Shown here piece by piece: positions 10,921 through 22,600 of a stretch of DNA of 64,000 bases; the first letter of the stretch is position 1, and each line of letters starts with the position of its first letter. Below the pieces are notes generated by a model. It saw only the letters and a list, made by a program, of their open reading frames with translations, was not told where the DNA came from and did not search any database. This stretch comes from Podocnemis expansa. Taxonomy: Eukaryota; Chordata; Testudines; Podocnemididae. The stretch spans positions 976,773-1,040,772 of the forward strand of contig ML682118.1 of assembly GCA_007922195.1 (NCBI GenBank). The letters run 5' to 3'. A program made the translations under genes and the position numbers.

Positions 10921-11862
10921 TCACTGAAAAAAAAAAAAAACACTTGCCAACAAACATGAAGACAGAACAAAGGGTGTCAAGCTATTTTAAGCTGAGGTGA
11001 AATGAAAAAACTGCCAAATTATGACAAACAATTTCATTTTTTTTCTTATTTTCTCTCCATGTACGGCACAATGACTTCTCTAGATGGGTGGTGAACATAG
11101 AGTACGACAGCTTGTTGGTCTGTCTCTAACTTTCACTTCCTGGCTGTCTCTGTCTCCTGACTCTCACTAGCTCATTCTCCCATCACAGCTGTACACATCA
11201 GTGGCTCCAGAGATTATTCAGAGATGTACAAGTTTCTAAAGTGTCATCATAGTCCAGCATGAGACAACAATTGACTGCCTGAAGCAACTGAAATAAACCA
11301 CCACTGGAGAGTGATGTATATATAAAAAAGACCACAGAGCTGATCATCCATAGCAATTTCTCTAGGAAGTGACAAAAGAAACAAGAATTTGCATAGACTT
11401 CAAACTCCCAGGTATGTTCTTTTGACTCTGTATCTCTAAAATGTGTGTGAAGCATATCCAGATCCTAAGGATGCTGAAATTTGTGTATGTTGCAAAGGAA
11501 CTTGGGTGTATAACTCATTGTTCAGGTAAGTGTAAGATTTAAGAGCCACTGAGCTCCAAAAAGCCCCTGCTCAGCTGGCTGAATCTCTTTAAAATGCTGA
11601 AGTGCCTTGCTTCCAACATTCAAGTCTAGAAGCCACATAGCTTCTACCACTTAGGACATGCACAGCCACCTTATCTTAGGTAACTGGGTGCTTCTGTCAT
11701 ATATAGGCCCCAGTGGATTCCACAAACTTGACATTACTGCCCCAACCAGTCTTTGAAGCTTGATCCAGTGGAAGATCTAAGAACCAACCTAAAGTGACCC
11801 ATAATGGCAGTGTGTGGCTGAAGCCTCACCTATTTCTTTTTTCCCTGCAGTTCAAGCGCTGG
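10921..11862. other. OR downstream spacer
   Basis: No gene was recognised. An A14 run lies at about 10927-10940 just after the OR stop. The minus-strand frame at 11198-11455 has no family features. Confidence 0.5.
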
Positions 11863-11870
11863 GTTGGAAT

Positions 11871-12056
11871 CACTGTTTCCTCTAAGCTGTGTGTGTGTGC
11901 GCATGCACACAGGTCATGAAACTTGCACACACAACAAAATAAAGTTCACACAAAAAAATTCAATAGTACTAATATTGGTGCTCACAAAGTAATGTTTTTG
12001 CGTACACAAAGAAATTGTTTGCGCACACAGTCTATGAGTAATTACAGGGAACATTG
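11871..12056. mobile_element. hAT miniature element, 186 bp
   Basis: It starts CACTGTTTCCTCTAAGCTG and ends ACAGGGAACATTG, the terminal style of the 5247-7388 element. Flanks are GTTGGAAT (11863-11870) and GTTGGAAG (12057-12064), 7 of 8 identical. The body is GT/CA-rich (TGTGTGTGTGCGCATGC). Confidence 0.7.
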
Positions 12057-12064
12057 GTTGGAAG

Positions 12065-12710
12065 GTCAGAAAACTGAGTTCAGTTCCACTCCTTGACTGA
12101 TGTGCAGGTGGTTTTGGCCCTTGAGTTTCTTACCCCATAGGTGAGTGCCCTAACCACAGAGTAATGATGAAAATCTTTCCTGCTGATCCACATTCCACTT
12201 TTCCAAATCACTTCTTCTACTCTGCAGATAGGAGATCTGAATCAGTGGTTTCCTGTATGTAAGATGAATACTTGGACTGCTAGGAAAAACATCAAGGGAA
12301 GATTTTATTCCCATCACCCTTCCCTTTTCAAAAAATCCTGTAGAGGCATGAAACTCCAGGAAAAGTTTCACAGCTGAGGATTCCAAAAAGAAACCACTGA
12401 AAGAAGCAGGACTTAACACAACCACCTCTCCTTGACATTTCTCATTGGTTGGCTTAGGTGAGAAGCTATTTAGTGTGCATACTTTGAAAATACCATTTTC
12501 AGAGAATTATCTACCTACAATACGTGTATGGGAACCCTAAGTACCCAACCAATGATTTCTAAATCACAGTGATTTTCAAGGCACCAAGTTAGAATTTGTG
12601 ACTCCAATAATCAAAACACCTATATCTCTCTGTGGCCAAGTAACTTGTTAAAACAGACCCAAGGTGACTGAAAGTTAGTAAATGCCCCAATCAATTTCCC
12701 TAGAAATTTC
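12065..12710. other. spacer
   Basis: Unique sequence with no supported gene. The minus-strand frame at 12150-12425 shows no domain. Confidence 0.5.
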
Positions 12711-13620
12711 CAAAGGGGTAGCTGTGTTAGTCTGTGTACAGCAAAAGCAGCGAGTCCTGTGATACCTTAAAGACTAACAGATTTCTTTGAGGATAAGCTT
12801 TTGTGGGCTACAACCCACTTTGTCAGATGCATGAAGTGGAAACTACAGTTAAGAAGTATATATACACATGCCAGGGTGGAGGAGGGCAAGTGTTAGCAAA
12901 ATCAATATGGAGCAGATGGGACCCATTCACACCAGTAGATCAAAGGGAGAGAATGTGTGAACAGATGAATCACTCTTTTTAATGTGCTAACCATTCTAAG
13001 TCTCTATTCAGACCCAGTCTGATGGTGTCAAACTTGCAGATAACTCCAACTCTGCAGTTTCACACTAAAGTCTGTTGTTGAAGTTTCTTTTTTGAAGTAT
13101 GGCAACTTTCAAGTCTGCCACTGAGGGTCCATGGAGGTTGAAATGTTTTCCTGTTGGTTTATGGATGTTGCCATTTTTAATATCCATTTTGTGTCCATTT
13201 ATCCTTTTATGCAAGGACAGTCTGGTTTGCCCAATATACATGGCAGAGTGGCACTGCTGGCACATGATAGCATATACCACATCAGTGGATGTGCAGGTGA
13301 ATGAGCGGCTGATGCGGTTGGGGCCCGTGATGGTATCCCTAGAGTCCATGTGTGAGCAGAGTTGGCAACAGGGTTTGTTGCAAGGATATGTTCCTGTTGT
13401 ATGGTGTTTGGTTCCTGGTGAGCATTTGCTTCAGATTGGAAGGCTGTCTGTAAGCAAGGATAGGCCTGCCTGCCAAGGCTTGAGAGAGTGTGGAGTCATC
13501 TTCGAAGACAGGGTTGTAGATCTTTTATGATGTGTTGGAGAGATTTAAGGCGGGGATCGCAGGTGTTGACTAGAGATATTCTGTTGTTTTCTCTGTCAGG
13601 TCGGTCCCCTTGCAGGCAGA
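12711..13620 (-). mobile_element. Penelope-like element, 3' part with GIY-YIG endonuclease, decayed
   Basis: On the minus strand, 13349-13065 encodes a GIY-YIG type domain: VVYAIMCQQC followed by MYIGQTRLSL and a basic HKRINGHK. This is the endonuclease placed after RT in Penelope-like elements. Upstream (13620-13350) is the RT C-terminal and linker region with stops. Downstream, 12860-12711 is the terminal segment with CTTAAAGACTAACAGA and GGGCTACAACCCACTT, found again near 30500, 45590, 63690 and 63880. In such elements the endonuclease nicks target DNA for RT priming. Frames are broken, so it is inactive. Confidence 0.85.
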
Positions 13621-14270
13621 TGATCTATACCTCCAAGTCAGCGGCACTGCTATGAGCATCCCATGGCCCCACAGTATGTCAATATCCTTATGGCTGATCT
13701 AGAGCATTGCTTCCTCGCATCTCATCCACTATTGCCTCTCCTTTACCTGAGCTACATTGATGACATTTTCATCACCTGGGCCTACAGGAAAGAGTCCCTG
13801 GAAGAAATTCTACCAAGACTTCAACAATTTCCACCCCACCATCAACCTCAGCCTGGACCAGTCCACACAAGAAATCCACTTCTTGGAACCACTGTACATT
13901 TAAGAGATGCTCGCATTAACACTACCCTACACCGCAAACCAACTGACCGCAATGTATACCTACATGCCTTCAGCTTCCAGCCAGGACACATTATCCAATC
14001 CATTGTCTACAGCCAAGCTATAAGGTACAACCAGATCTGCTGCAATCCCTCAGACGGAGACAAAGACCTACAAGATCTCTACCAGGCTTTTCTGAAACTA
14101 TAGTACCCAGCTGGTGAAATGAAAAAATAAATTGACAGAGCCAGATGGGTATCTAGGAGCCAGCTGCTAGAGGACAAACCTGATAGAGAAAACAACAGAA
14201 CTCCTCTGGTCATCACCTACAGTCCCCAACTTAAATCCCTCCAACACATCATCATATATATTAACATCAT
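13621..14270 (+). pseudogene. Penelope-like reverse transcriptase fragment, head-to-head with the previous element
   Basis: The plus-strand frame 13663-14103 carries the RT catalytic motif YIDDIF (YIDD at 13753-13764) and downstream LHRKPTDRNVYLHAFS and SIVYSQAIRYNQIC. These are conserved blocks of Penelope-like RTs. An in-frame TAG at 14101 interrupts it, and similarity continues to about 14260 (TYSPQLKSLQHII). The endonuclease is missing on this strand. The last ~90 bp are also represented, inverted, at about 13520-13610 in the minus-strand copy. This suggests either an inverted-5'-end integration or two separate insertions meeting head to head. Confidence 0.85.
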
Positions 14271-15220
14271 ATATATTAACAAAATTATATATATTTGGCC
14301 TTTGGGGGGGGGTACTGTTCCATAACAAAATATAGTATTCATTAAAAGAAAAAATCAAAAACAGAAATATTTTTTCAAACCATGAAAACAGTAATCAAGT
14401 AAGAGTGACATTTTCACTAGAAATTCTTTTAAAGGGAAAAAAAAATAATCAGGCATCTAGTATCATTGCTTTTGTCACTCCCCTGCTGTGCAAAATAGCT
14501 TGAAATAGTTCAGTAAAAAGGAAATCATGACACAACAATATAATTGATCGGATTGGTCTTGATCATCGGAATTACATGCCAGGGTCAAACCCAAGCTCAT
14601 TGATGCAAGGTGGGGAGGCAAAGGAGACAAATGCTTAGGGGCCTGGTGATTTTAAAGGGTCCCTGGATCACGAGCATTGGACGAAGGCTTCTTCCTTGAG
14701 ATGTTAGGTCCCTCTCCCCCCTGTTTTGTCCATGATCCCCGATGACAGTCTACTTCTGCTCAGCTACAGAGTCTACCCTACTTAGCCCAGTTGCTGGTGC
14801 CACATCCCTCCCCACCAGCTGATGCTTGCTCTTGGAGCCCCTCCTCTCTTGAATATTCCCATTTGCCCAGTAGGCTTCCTTATAAACTTATTTCCCCTCT
14901 CCACTCAGCCCCTGCTCCCCAGTCATCCCTCACTATGTGCATCCCTACTCCTCCTCCATTCATTCACACCATCAATGATCACCACTTCTCTTCTCTCTCC
15001 CTCCCCACAGAGCTTCTTCAATTGTCACTCACTGTCTGTGGAAGGAGGCATATGGAAGAGATAAAAAGGACCAGACAATGAAGGAGAGACAGATACAGAA
15101 GCAAGGCTGCCAAGCTGGTTTGGGGCTTGAGGTAGAATAGGGTCAGGGTGAGGGAAGGACTGGAATAGGGCCAAGGACAGATGAGGCAGGGATTTTTTTT
15201 CCGTCTTGGGGCTCAAGTTC
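14271..15220. other. spacer with AT microsatellite and old repeat
   Basis: ATATATTAACATCATATATATTAAC simple sequence sits at about 14250-14300. The phrase AGGGGCCTGGTGATTTTAAAGGG near 14640 looks like an old GC-rich DNA-transposon remnant, unassigned. The overlapping Pro/Ser-rich frames at 14791-15081 have no family marks and are not called. Confidence 0.4.
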
Positions 15221-15229
15221 CTGTCAGCA

Positions 15230-16145
15230 GTCCTGGTGAGACCAGTGGATGATCCAGAGGTTATGCAGGGTGACGCAGGTACCAATGACCTCTGGGATGG
15301 TCTCCTCCACAAGGTGGAGACACGTTAGAAGGCACCACTATCTGGCTTTGAGCCTCCAAAATGTGTGTTCTACAACCTGGCAATAGCTGTTTAGTCTCCA
15401 GTTAAAAGCCCTCCTGCCTGGATCAAGGTGGCCTGTGTATGGCTTCATAAGCCATGGCAAGAGAAGGTAGGCAGCACCCCCTTCAAGAAGGAGGGGCACC
15501 TGCACATCCCTGATGGGCATGTCATGTTGCAAGAAGAAGCTGCCCATCTTCATTCGCCTGTAGAGGGACGAGTTCCGCAGCACACAGGCATCATGTGCCC
15601 TCCCCTGCCAGCTGATGCAGACTTTTGTGAAGAGGCCCCAGTGATTAACCAGGACCTGCAGCAGCATGGAAAAAGAGCCCTTGCGGTTTTGGTGCTCCAT
15701 GCTTTGGTGAGGTGGGACTCAGATGGGGATATGACTGAGGTTGAGGATGCCAGCTGAGCTGGGGAGCCTGAGGTCATGGAGTTAGTTCAGGGTGTCTTGC
15801 AGGTTCACAGGAGTGACCAGGCAGGTTAGCAGGGCATCATTAATTGCCCCACTGACCTGCAGGAGAACAGCCCCCACAGTGGCTTTCCCAAACCTGAACT
15901 GGTGTGCCACTGACTGGTAAGTGTCCAGTTTGGCCATCTTCCACATGGTGATGGACACTTTCTTGTATATGGGCACAGGTGTACATTCTCTGCAGCTGTG
16001 GAGTGAGCTCATGGACCAGCTCCAGGAACATCTGCCTCTTCCTGAGGAAGTTCTGCTTCCATTGCTTGTCATCCCAGGTGATCATGATGACATGGTGCCA
16101 CCAGTCACTGCTGGCTTTCAGTGCCCAGAAGCGACAGGGCAAGAG
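15230..16145 (-). pseudogene. PIF/Harbinger transposase (HARBI1-like DDE nuclease), decayed
   Basis: Minus-strand fragments in changing frames give, in order, an N-terminal block with SSDWWHHVIMITWDDKQWKQ, a helix-turn-helix block KLDTYQSVAHQFRFGKATVG (about 15960-15890), the DDE region with AHDACVLRNSSLY, LLLPWLMKPY and VVEHTFWRLKAR (15700-15338), and the end block CVTLHNL (about 15265). This is the order of PIF/Harbinger transposases. Catalytic decay is visible: the first acid position reads VLVNHWG and the block before LLLPW reads EGGAAY, so two of the three acids appear replaced; VVE is kept. At least two frameshifts occur. A second Myb-like gene usual for active Harbinger elements was not found. 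The element's right terminus lies at about 16616. Confidence 0.85.
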
Positions 16146-16439
16146 GGCAGCAGGTTTGCCACAGCAGCAGGCAGGGCCAGCATGGTGGCAGTGCTGGTAT
16201 CTGCCTCTGTGCTGCCAGAGTCCAATAACACTGTGCTTGAGGCAACCAGAGCACTGGTCAAGACTGTGTGGGTGCTGGGCACCTCAGTGGCAAGCTATGG
16301 AAGCTGGGCTTGGTCAATGACCTGCTTGATCTGCCTCTTGCCAGCCACAATGGGCAGAAAGCAGAGGCAACTTCCCACTTCTATGCAATTGGCTGTGGCA
16401 GTGGCCCTTTTTGGTGGCCATCTTGCCAAACTTCCTATG

Positions 16440-16616
16440 GTGCCCCCCCGCATTCAAATTGGCAAGTTCAGTACATGGGCATGCCAGTTTGAATTGGTTT
16501 TTCTACTGTGGCCATGTCAATTCAAATTCACTGAATTTTAATTAATAATTATTAATTCAAATTGGCTAATCTGAATTCAGTGATTCGAACTGAACCTCTA
16601 AGTGTAGACATTGCCT
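16440..16616 (-). mobile_element. terminal region of the Harbinger transposase element
   Basis: Runs of TTCAAATT/GAATTCA palindromes end in GTGTAGACATTGCC. The same terminal region, inverted, begins the miniature element at 56290-57425 and is similar to 63190-63359. It therefore ties the coding Harbinger copy to the miniature elements. The opposite terminus, left of 15230, was not found. Confidence 0.7.
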
Positions 16617-16633
16617 AAAGGATTGGCTGGTAG

Positions 16634-17040
16634 CAGGGGTGTCATTGGCTGGGCAAGGGACCTGGGGCACGGGCCCAGGCCCTGCCCCCAGCCTGCAGGC
16701 CCTGGCTCCTGGCCAGGGCCAGGACCAGGCGCTGCTGCACCACCACGGGCAGCTAGGCCCCACATCCCCGGCTGGGGATGGGAGTGGAAGCGGCTGCAGG
16801 AGGCTGGGCCCCACATCCCCAGCCAGGGACAGAGCTGCCATGGCCGCGGATGGCCAGACCCCGCATCCCCGGCGGGGGACAGGGCCGCTGCAGCCGCTGG
16901 CAGCCAGGCCCGTGATCCCTGGCCAGGGACGGGGCCACCGTGGCTGTGGGCAGCTGCCCCAATTGAGCTGGAGATCCGGGGCACTGGCACAGGGGTTTGG
17001 GGCACATGCCCCAGAGTGCCCAGCACCAGTGATGCCCCTG
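16634..17040. mobile_element. hAT miniature element with perfect 8-bp TSD
   Basis: The ends are CAGGGGTGTCA and TGATGCCCCTG (inverted, one mismatch), flanked by GCTGGTAG at 16626-16633 and GCTGGTAG at 17041-17048. The 407-bp body is GC-rich with degenerate units around CCCCGCATCCCCGGC(T/G)GGGGA. Long overlapping frames on both strands are compositional and not genes. A second copy is at 48685-49121. Confidence 0.85.
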
Positions 17041-17048
17041 GCTGGTAG

Positions 17049-17448
17049 TGTGGTATTTTGGGTAAGATCCAAGCCTATATTGTTGTGGGTGACATGGCTG
17101 ACCTTTTGGGGTCAGGAGAACCTATTTCCTTAATGGACCCAGTGCCTAGATGGTGGACCAGAGAAGCTGATGTGCAATAAATGGGCTGTTTCTATTTTGT
17201 TGTGCCTGGTGATGACCGGAGTGAAGAATCAAAAACATGTTTTGTTACTGATTGGGAGACTGGTTTAAGTACCACCTACCAGTGTTTTAGGGGTTTGCCC
17301 CTGGTTTTGCTGCTTGCCCTGACTTTGGCACATTCAAAGGGTTATCACAGGAGGACCAGGTCACATGGGCACCATTTTACCCGCCAGCTTTCGTGTGGTC
17401 ACCATGGCTGGTAGAGCCCCCAGTTCAAATCTCCAGTCTGCCTCATTG
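17049..17448. other. spacer, unidentified
   Basis: No domain or repeat was recognised. A third GCTGGTAG occurs at 17407-17414. Confidence 0.4.
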
Positions 17449-17449
17449 A

Positions 17450-17800
17450 ATATGTCTCCACTGGCAAATTAATCTGGACTAAGGAGGCTTACTCTGGACT
17501 AATTTAGCCCATGGTACAATAGGCTTTCCCTAGTTCAAACTAAGAAATTTCTTAGTTCGAAGTAGTTAGTTCCAACACTTAGTCCGAACTAACCACCTTA
17601 GTTTGAACTTTAGTTTGAAATAAGTCAGGCCAAGACTGGGATTCATGCTTAGTTTGAACTAAAGAAGTTCAAGCTAAGCCAGTTAGTTCAAGCTACCCAG
17701 GTAATGGTTAGTTTGAACTAATCAGAGATTAGTTTGAACTAGCCCTTATTTTTTTTAGTTCAGACAAGCAAGTCCAAAGTAAGTTTGCAGATGTAGACAG
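17450..17800. mobile_element. palindromic miniature element (AGTTTGAACTAA family)
   Basis: It is bounded by TATGTCTCCACTGGCAAA and TTTGCAGATGTAGACA in inverted orientation. The interior is dense in TTAGTTTGAACTAA-like palindromes. Terminal TGTCTAC/GTAGACA suggests a relative of the Harbinger-like families here, with different subterminal repeats. Confidence 0.6.
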
Positions 17801-20800
17801 TCATTCAAAACAACAAATTCAACTCAAGTCACCCAACTCCCATGTGAATGTCATAGCCTAACTAGGTGATCAGGTGTACCAAGGGAGGTCTCTTTCAGGC
17901 TCCCCTGTTGAAGCTCTTCAACTTTGCTTCACATTCTGAAGCGTTCATTGGCTAGAGGATGTGAGGGACTGATGCTATTGTTGCCTAGCTATTAGTGCAC
18001 ACTCCAACTAGCTAAGTAGGGTTTTTGAGTAAATAAACAAATATCAAAAGTATTATCTGAGTTCCTAAATCTCCTCATGAATCTAACTATTATACTCATC
18101 TAAGATGTTTCATTTTGAATGTCATGACTTTTTGATTAAAATGATAGGATGCCAATAAAGCAAGTATTAAACAGACTGAGACTGGATAATTGGATGATTT
18201 AATATATAGACAGACAGGATATGTGAGGTAATACTCTTTGATGGACCAATTTCTAGCAATGCAAGAGACAAACTTTCGAGACACAGAGAATTCTTATTTA
18301 GCTCTGAGCCTCATACTTAAAGTGGCAAAGCAAAATGACAAGTGAAGCAGCTTGTTTAGCATTAATAGTTAATTCCTATGGTAAAACCACTCAAAGTAGA
18401 ATGATCTGTTATCATACTTTCTCTCATAGGAGAAGAGCAGAACATTAGTGGGTTACAGATTGTGATCTAATGTCTTCATTCAGAACATGATTTTTAACGG
18501 CTAGCAAAATCATGATTTTAAGGTTGCAGGTTCATCTTTTGAAAATCTGTGCATGTTTCCTTTGAGGGTCAGGACTGATAGGTCAGCTATAAAGGGTTCA
18601 CTCTATGAAAGGTGTTCACCCACAGCTGATAGGGTGTTTTTTATCGCTTTTCATTTTCCTCTTCGAGTTCATTCAAGAGGGCAGTGATTGTCTGACCACC
18701 CAATCAAAACTATTCTTAGCTGTAGGCAGCCAAAAAAACCAAAACAAACTTGACTGTTAAAAAAAAAAAATCACTGGTTAAAACCTACAACAAATTCCCT
18801 GAAAATACACATTTTCTCATGGAACTGTCATTTCATGTTAGCCCTTTCATTAAAGAAAAGAAAAAAAAATATTTTGATTAAAAATCTTTGAACAGTTTTA
18901 ATGAAGAAGAAGAAGAAGAAGAAGAAGAAGAAGAAGAAAGATGTCTCCTTATTTTGCGTTCCCTTCAAAGGCACATATGAATTAAAGTTCTGACTTTCAA
19001 AGTGGCCAAGGGAGTTTAGGAATCCTAGTCACATTGAATTTTAGTGGGTTTTGATTGTCTAAATCCTTTAGGCTCTTCCAAAAATACTGTTCCTAATAAT
19101 ATGAACTCCTCTTACATCAAAAGTCAATAAAGAATACTTTACACCATCACCAATCCTAGCCTATGGAACTCACTGCCCCATGATATCACTGTGGTCAAAA
19201 GCATCAAGAGGTGGTTGGTGAAATATTCTAAAGCATCTATGCGCCTAATATCCATTTAAATCAAGGAGTTTCAGGTGCACAAGTAATTTTAAAAATCTCA
19301 CTGGGTGCTAAAATATGTTTAAAAACCTGGTCTTTTATGGCAGGGAAAGGAGGTAACATTTCCTGTGGACAGATTGTTCTATAAGGGTCGGAGGAGGTTG
19401 GGGAGAGGGTCCTTCCTGCTTTCTCTGAAAAATCCAGCACTGATCACTGTTAGAAGGAGGGGAACCAATTGGTTAGAATGCTGGTTCAACAAGTTATCAC
19501 CGTTCCTATTTTCCTGTATTCTTAAGAGGTAAAATTATTGCTGTCATGGTGCTGAGTGATAGATGTAAGAGCAGAGGGAGGATATTGTTATTAGAACAGG
19601 GCATGCCCCTTGCCAATCCAACAGTTGTGAGACCCTCTCTCCCCATGACTTTGTAACCAAAGGAATCCTTTCCCCTTCTGGACATATGGATAAAACCCCA
19701 AAGGCCAGATTCCCAGTTGTCCGTCCATTAATCCACTAGACCCTGTCTTTGCTTCTGGAGCTAGGGTTAGAATGAGAGAGACCTAAGTCCCAGACATCCC
19801 ACTCTAACTGCTGGACCATATTCCTCTCCCTAGCACTAGTAACGTAAAGGTCTTAAGCCCCTGCTCTATATGCTACACCACATTTGACTCCAAGCAGAAC
19901 TTAGAAGCTCTGACACAGGGTAACCCCATTTCACCCCATGATGTTTGAAGGGCATGGTACTGAAAAGTACTTAAAGATGAAGACTGGCAGCTAATGCAAG
20001 GACCTAAGCAAGTTAGGTGGCTAATTACCCTGAATTTATTAGCCATTAGGACCTTAAGTCTTTCAAAAACTGCACTAAGGGCCTGCTTGTAGATTCCAAT
20101 GCCCAAATCTCTTTCAAAGCTGGCCCTAACTAAAAATGAATGAGTGGAAAAAGAACCCAGGAGTCCTGGTTGTTGTAACCACCATTTAATCTCTCCTTCT
20201 CATGTACAGAGATAGCCCGAGGAGGGGGATTTCCTCCATCTCAGAGGCCAGATGAATCCAGTTGGGGTCACAGCAGTTTCTACACCCAACTTCTCATTGA
20301 CCTTAGCACACCAAGAAACATTTGATGTGCATTGCTTGGATCAAGCACTAGAAACTGCCATACCAATAAAAGCCTGTTTACTTTTTAAGGATCCATTAGG
20401 AACCAGCTGCTTGGTACCCAAAGCAACCTTTTTCACCATGTCCACTGACACTCATCAGGACCTCAGGGGTTGTTTGATCCTAGCACCAGAGTCAGGAGAA
20501 GGCTAAAAACTTGATATAAAGGGATATTTTTTTTCAACATGAGTTCTCTTTGTGGTGAGATATGTGTTTTTGGTGCATCATGGGACTGTTGACATGTTAA
20601 GCTATGGGAGATCTCAGTGTTATATTAATAAATAGTGAGGAATGTGCACAGCAATACTAAGGAAACTTTGCCTTTAAGATGCCTGAAGAACCTAACAACA
20701 GGTTCACTGAGTTTTTTGTTTTTTTGGTTTTTTTTAATTTCAAGCATTTTTATTTCTATCGTTCTTAAAAAAAATAACAAAATTTGTTTTTAAAAATATA

Positions 20801-21000
20801 TAGGAAAATATTCTCACAACTGCTTCCAGATACAAGGATCAAGGCAGAGAATATTAGCAGTATGTTTCACATCACTGCTGGAGTAGAACCAAGGAGTTCA
20901 CAGTACAGAGCAGACTCACAGTCACCCTTGCTGACATTTTCCATCAGCTATTGGATTTTTTTCCAGCTCTCCATTCATTTCACCAGGAATACTGCAATCT
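17801..21000. other. spacer with GAA microsatellite
   Basis: Mostly unique AT-rich DNA without a supported gene. It includes the GAA tract at 18903-18939, and old repeat-like phrases near 19700-19830 and 20140-20170 (AACCCAGGAGTCCTGG) that resemble a common reptile interspersed repeat. A hAT-like end CAGTGATTCTCAGCTGAGG is at about 21008. Confidence 0.45.
18903..18939. repeat. (GAA)n microsatellite
   Basis: About twelve uninterrupted GAA units. Confidence 0.97.
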
Positions 21001-21222
21001 TCTAGATCAGTGATTCTCAGCTGAGGTCCCTGGCTCTTTTGGTGAGCCATGAGCAGCAGGCAGTTCCTAGCCTCAGTTCTCCTCATCACATGGGAAAACC
21101 CCAACCCCAATATTTCTGTGGGGATGAAGCTATGAGCCCCATACACACTTAGTGGTTAAAGCCAGGAGCTCTGTTTTTGTTATTTCTGTTTAATTGCAGG
21201 TAGGATTTTTAAAGTCCACAAA

Positions 21223-21356
21223 ATGGGCCAGCAGAACCTCACCACAACTGTGACTTAATTTGTTCTCCTGGGTCTCACACAGAGACCTGAGCTAGAACAT
21301 TTTCTCTTCATGGTATTTTTCATCGTATATGTGGATACCTGGTTGGAGAATGTCAC

Positions 21357-21388
<32 letters not shown>

Positions 21389-22203
21389 CAGTGATCTTAG
21401 ATCACTGGCTTCACACCCTCATGCACTTCCTGCTGGCTAATTTGGCTTTTCTTGATGTCAGTGACTCCTCAGTCAATACTTCTTGAATGCTCTCGGGTAT
21501 CCTCTCCCAGCACAAAACTATTTCGTTCAAAGAGTGCATCCCGTAGAAGTTCTCTTATTACTTCATTGGGGGAGCCATGGCATTTTTGCTTGTGAGGATT
21601 GCAGTCGATCGGTACATGGCCATATACGAACCACTGAGATATTTGATTGCCATGAATTGGGATATGTATCTTGGGCTAGTGTCAGGGGCATGGCTGGGTG
21701 GATTGGCTCACTCTGCTGTTCAGACTGGACTGCTCCTCCAATTACATTTTTGTGAGCCAAATGTCCAGGACAAGTTTTATTATGATGTCCCACAAGTCAT
21801 CAAAATGACCTATACTGACACCCATGTGGTCAAGATGCAGATGATCTTGAATGGTGGAGTGCTGTTAGTAGTTGCATTCATTATTCTGCTCATATCCTAT
21901 GCCATCTTCTCAGTCAAAATCAAGACATATGTCACGGATGGAAGGATCAAAGCTCTGAACACCTGTGGGGCCCAGATTATGGTGGTGTGTTTAATATTCA
22001 TACCCAACATTGTCCTCTGTGCTTGGCCCTTCAAAGAAGTTTGCCCTGGACAAGGTAGCCTCAGTCATTTCTACAGTAATCACCCCCACCAGAACCCAGT
22101 GATCTACACCCTGAGAAATGCAGAGATGAAGAAGGCCATTAGGAGAATGCTGAGGAGAATGCTGAGAAGGATGCTGTTCTCAGGGGCAACACCAAAGACA
22201 TAA
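21223..22203 (+). pseudogene. olfactory receptor pseudogene, OR4-like
   Basis: The frame from ATG 21223 to TAA 22201-22203 is 327 codons with no net frameshift, but it holds three internal stops (about 21256, 21482 and 21542). It begins MGQQNLTT and shows MAFLLVRIAVDRYMAIYEPL at TM3, the OR4-style second loop (FCEPNVQDKFYYDVPQVIK), ALNTCGAQ at TM6 and NPVIYTLRNAEMKKA at TM7. TM1 is distorted by an ATC repeat (about 21355-21387) that gives a run of isoleucines where the GN motif should be. The C-terminus has a tandem RRMLRRMLRRM repeat. An AG acceptor-like TTTAATTGCAG precedes the ATG. The related OR4-like pseudogenes at 30690 and 44855 are on the opposite strand. Confidence 0.9.
21355..21387. 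repeat. (ATC)n microsatellite inside the OR pseudogene
   Basis: Ten or more ATC units lie in the TM1-coding region. They are in frame and encode isoleucines. Confidence 0.95.
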
Positions 22204-22384
22204 TTAATTTTTGAATGATCATTGCGATTACAAACAATACGTGAACACATCAGAGTTGAGAGTTGCATGTCACATGAACTGTGTATCCCATCAAAAGGGA
22301 TCACATCCTCCACACTCATGAGAAATCTTGTCCCTAAATAAGTGACAGACCAAGGTCCATAATTTCTATTCACATCTGGAAGAC

Positions 22385-22600
22385 AACTGGAGTAAATCAG
22401 CACAACTCCATTGGAACAAATGGTTCATATCACCACTGGTGTACATCAATGTACAATAGCTGCATTGGAACCACTAGGCCATATCCCCAACCATCACCCT
22501 GCACAGCTCCAGTAAAGCTAAAGGCAGAGTTCCCCAGCCACTGTAAGTCAACTACAGCCCCATTGGAATCAGTGGGCCAGATCCCTATTTGATAAAGTTC
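22385..22600. repeat. old interspersed repeat with quasi-palindromes
   Basis: Phrases such as ACTGGAGTAAATCAGCA, CTCCATTGGAA and CAGTGGGCCAGATCCC are similar in wording to 53735-53810 and 55299-55370. They match the style of an ancient amniote repeat. The family is not named with certainty. Confidence 0.4.

Noticed and set aside
15921..16541. 206-residue plus-strand frame
   Set aside because: It is the antisense shadow of the Harbinger transposase pseudogene on the minus strand.
16566..17133. Several GC-rich frames on both strands
   Set aside because: They lie in a hAT miniature element with defined ends and target duplication; repetitive Pro/Gly/Ala composition.
18903..18939. CRISPR-like or regulatory array
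   Set aside because: Plain GAA microsatellite without spacers.
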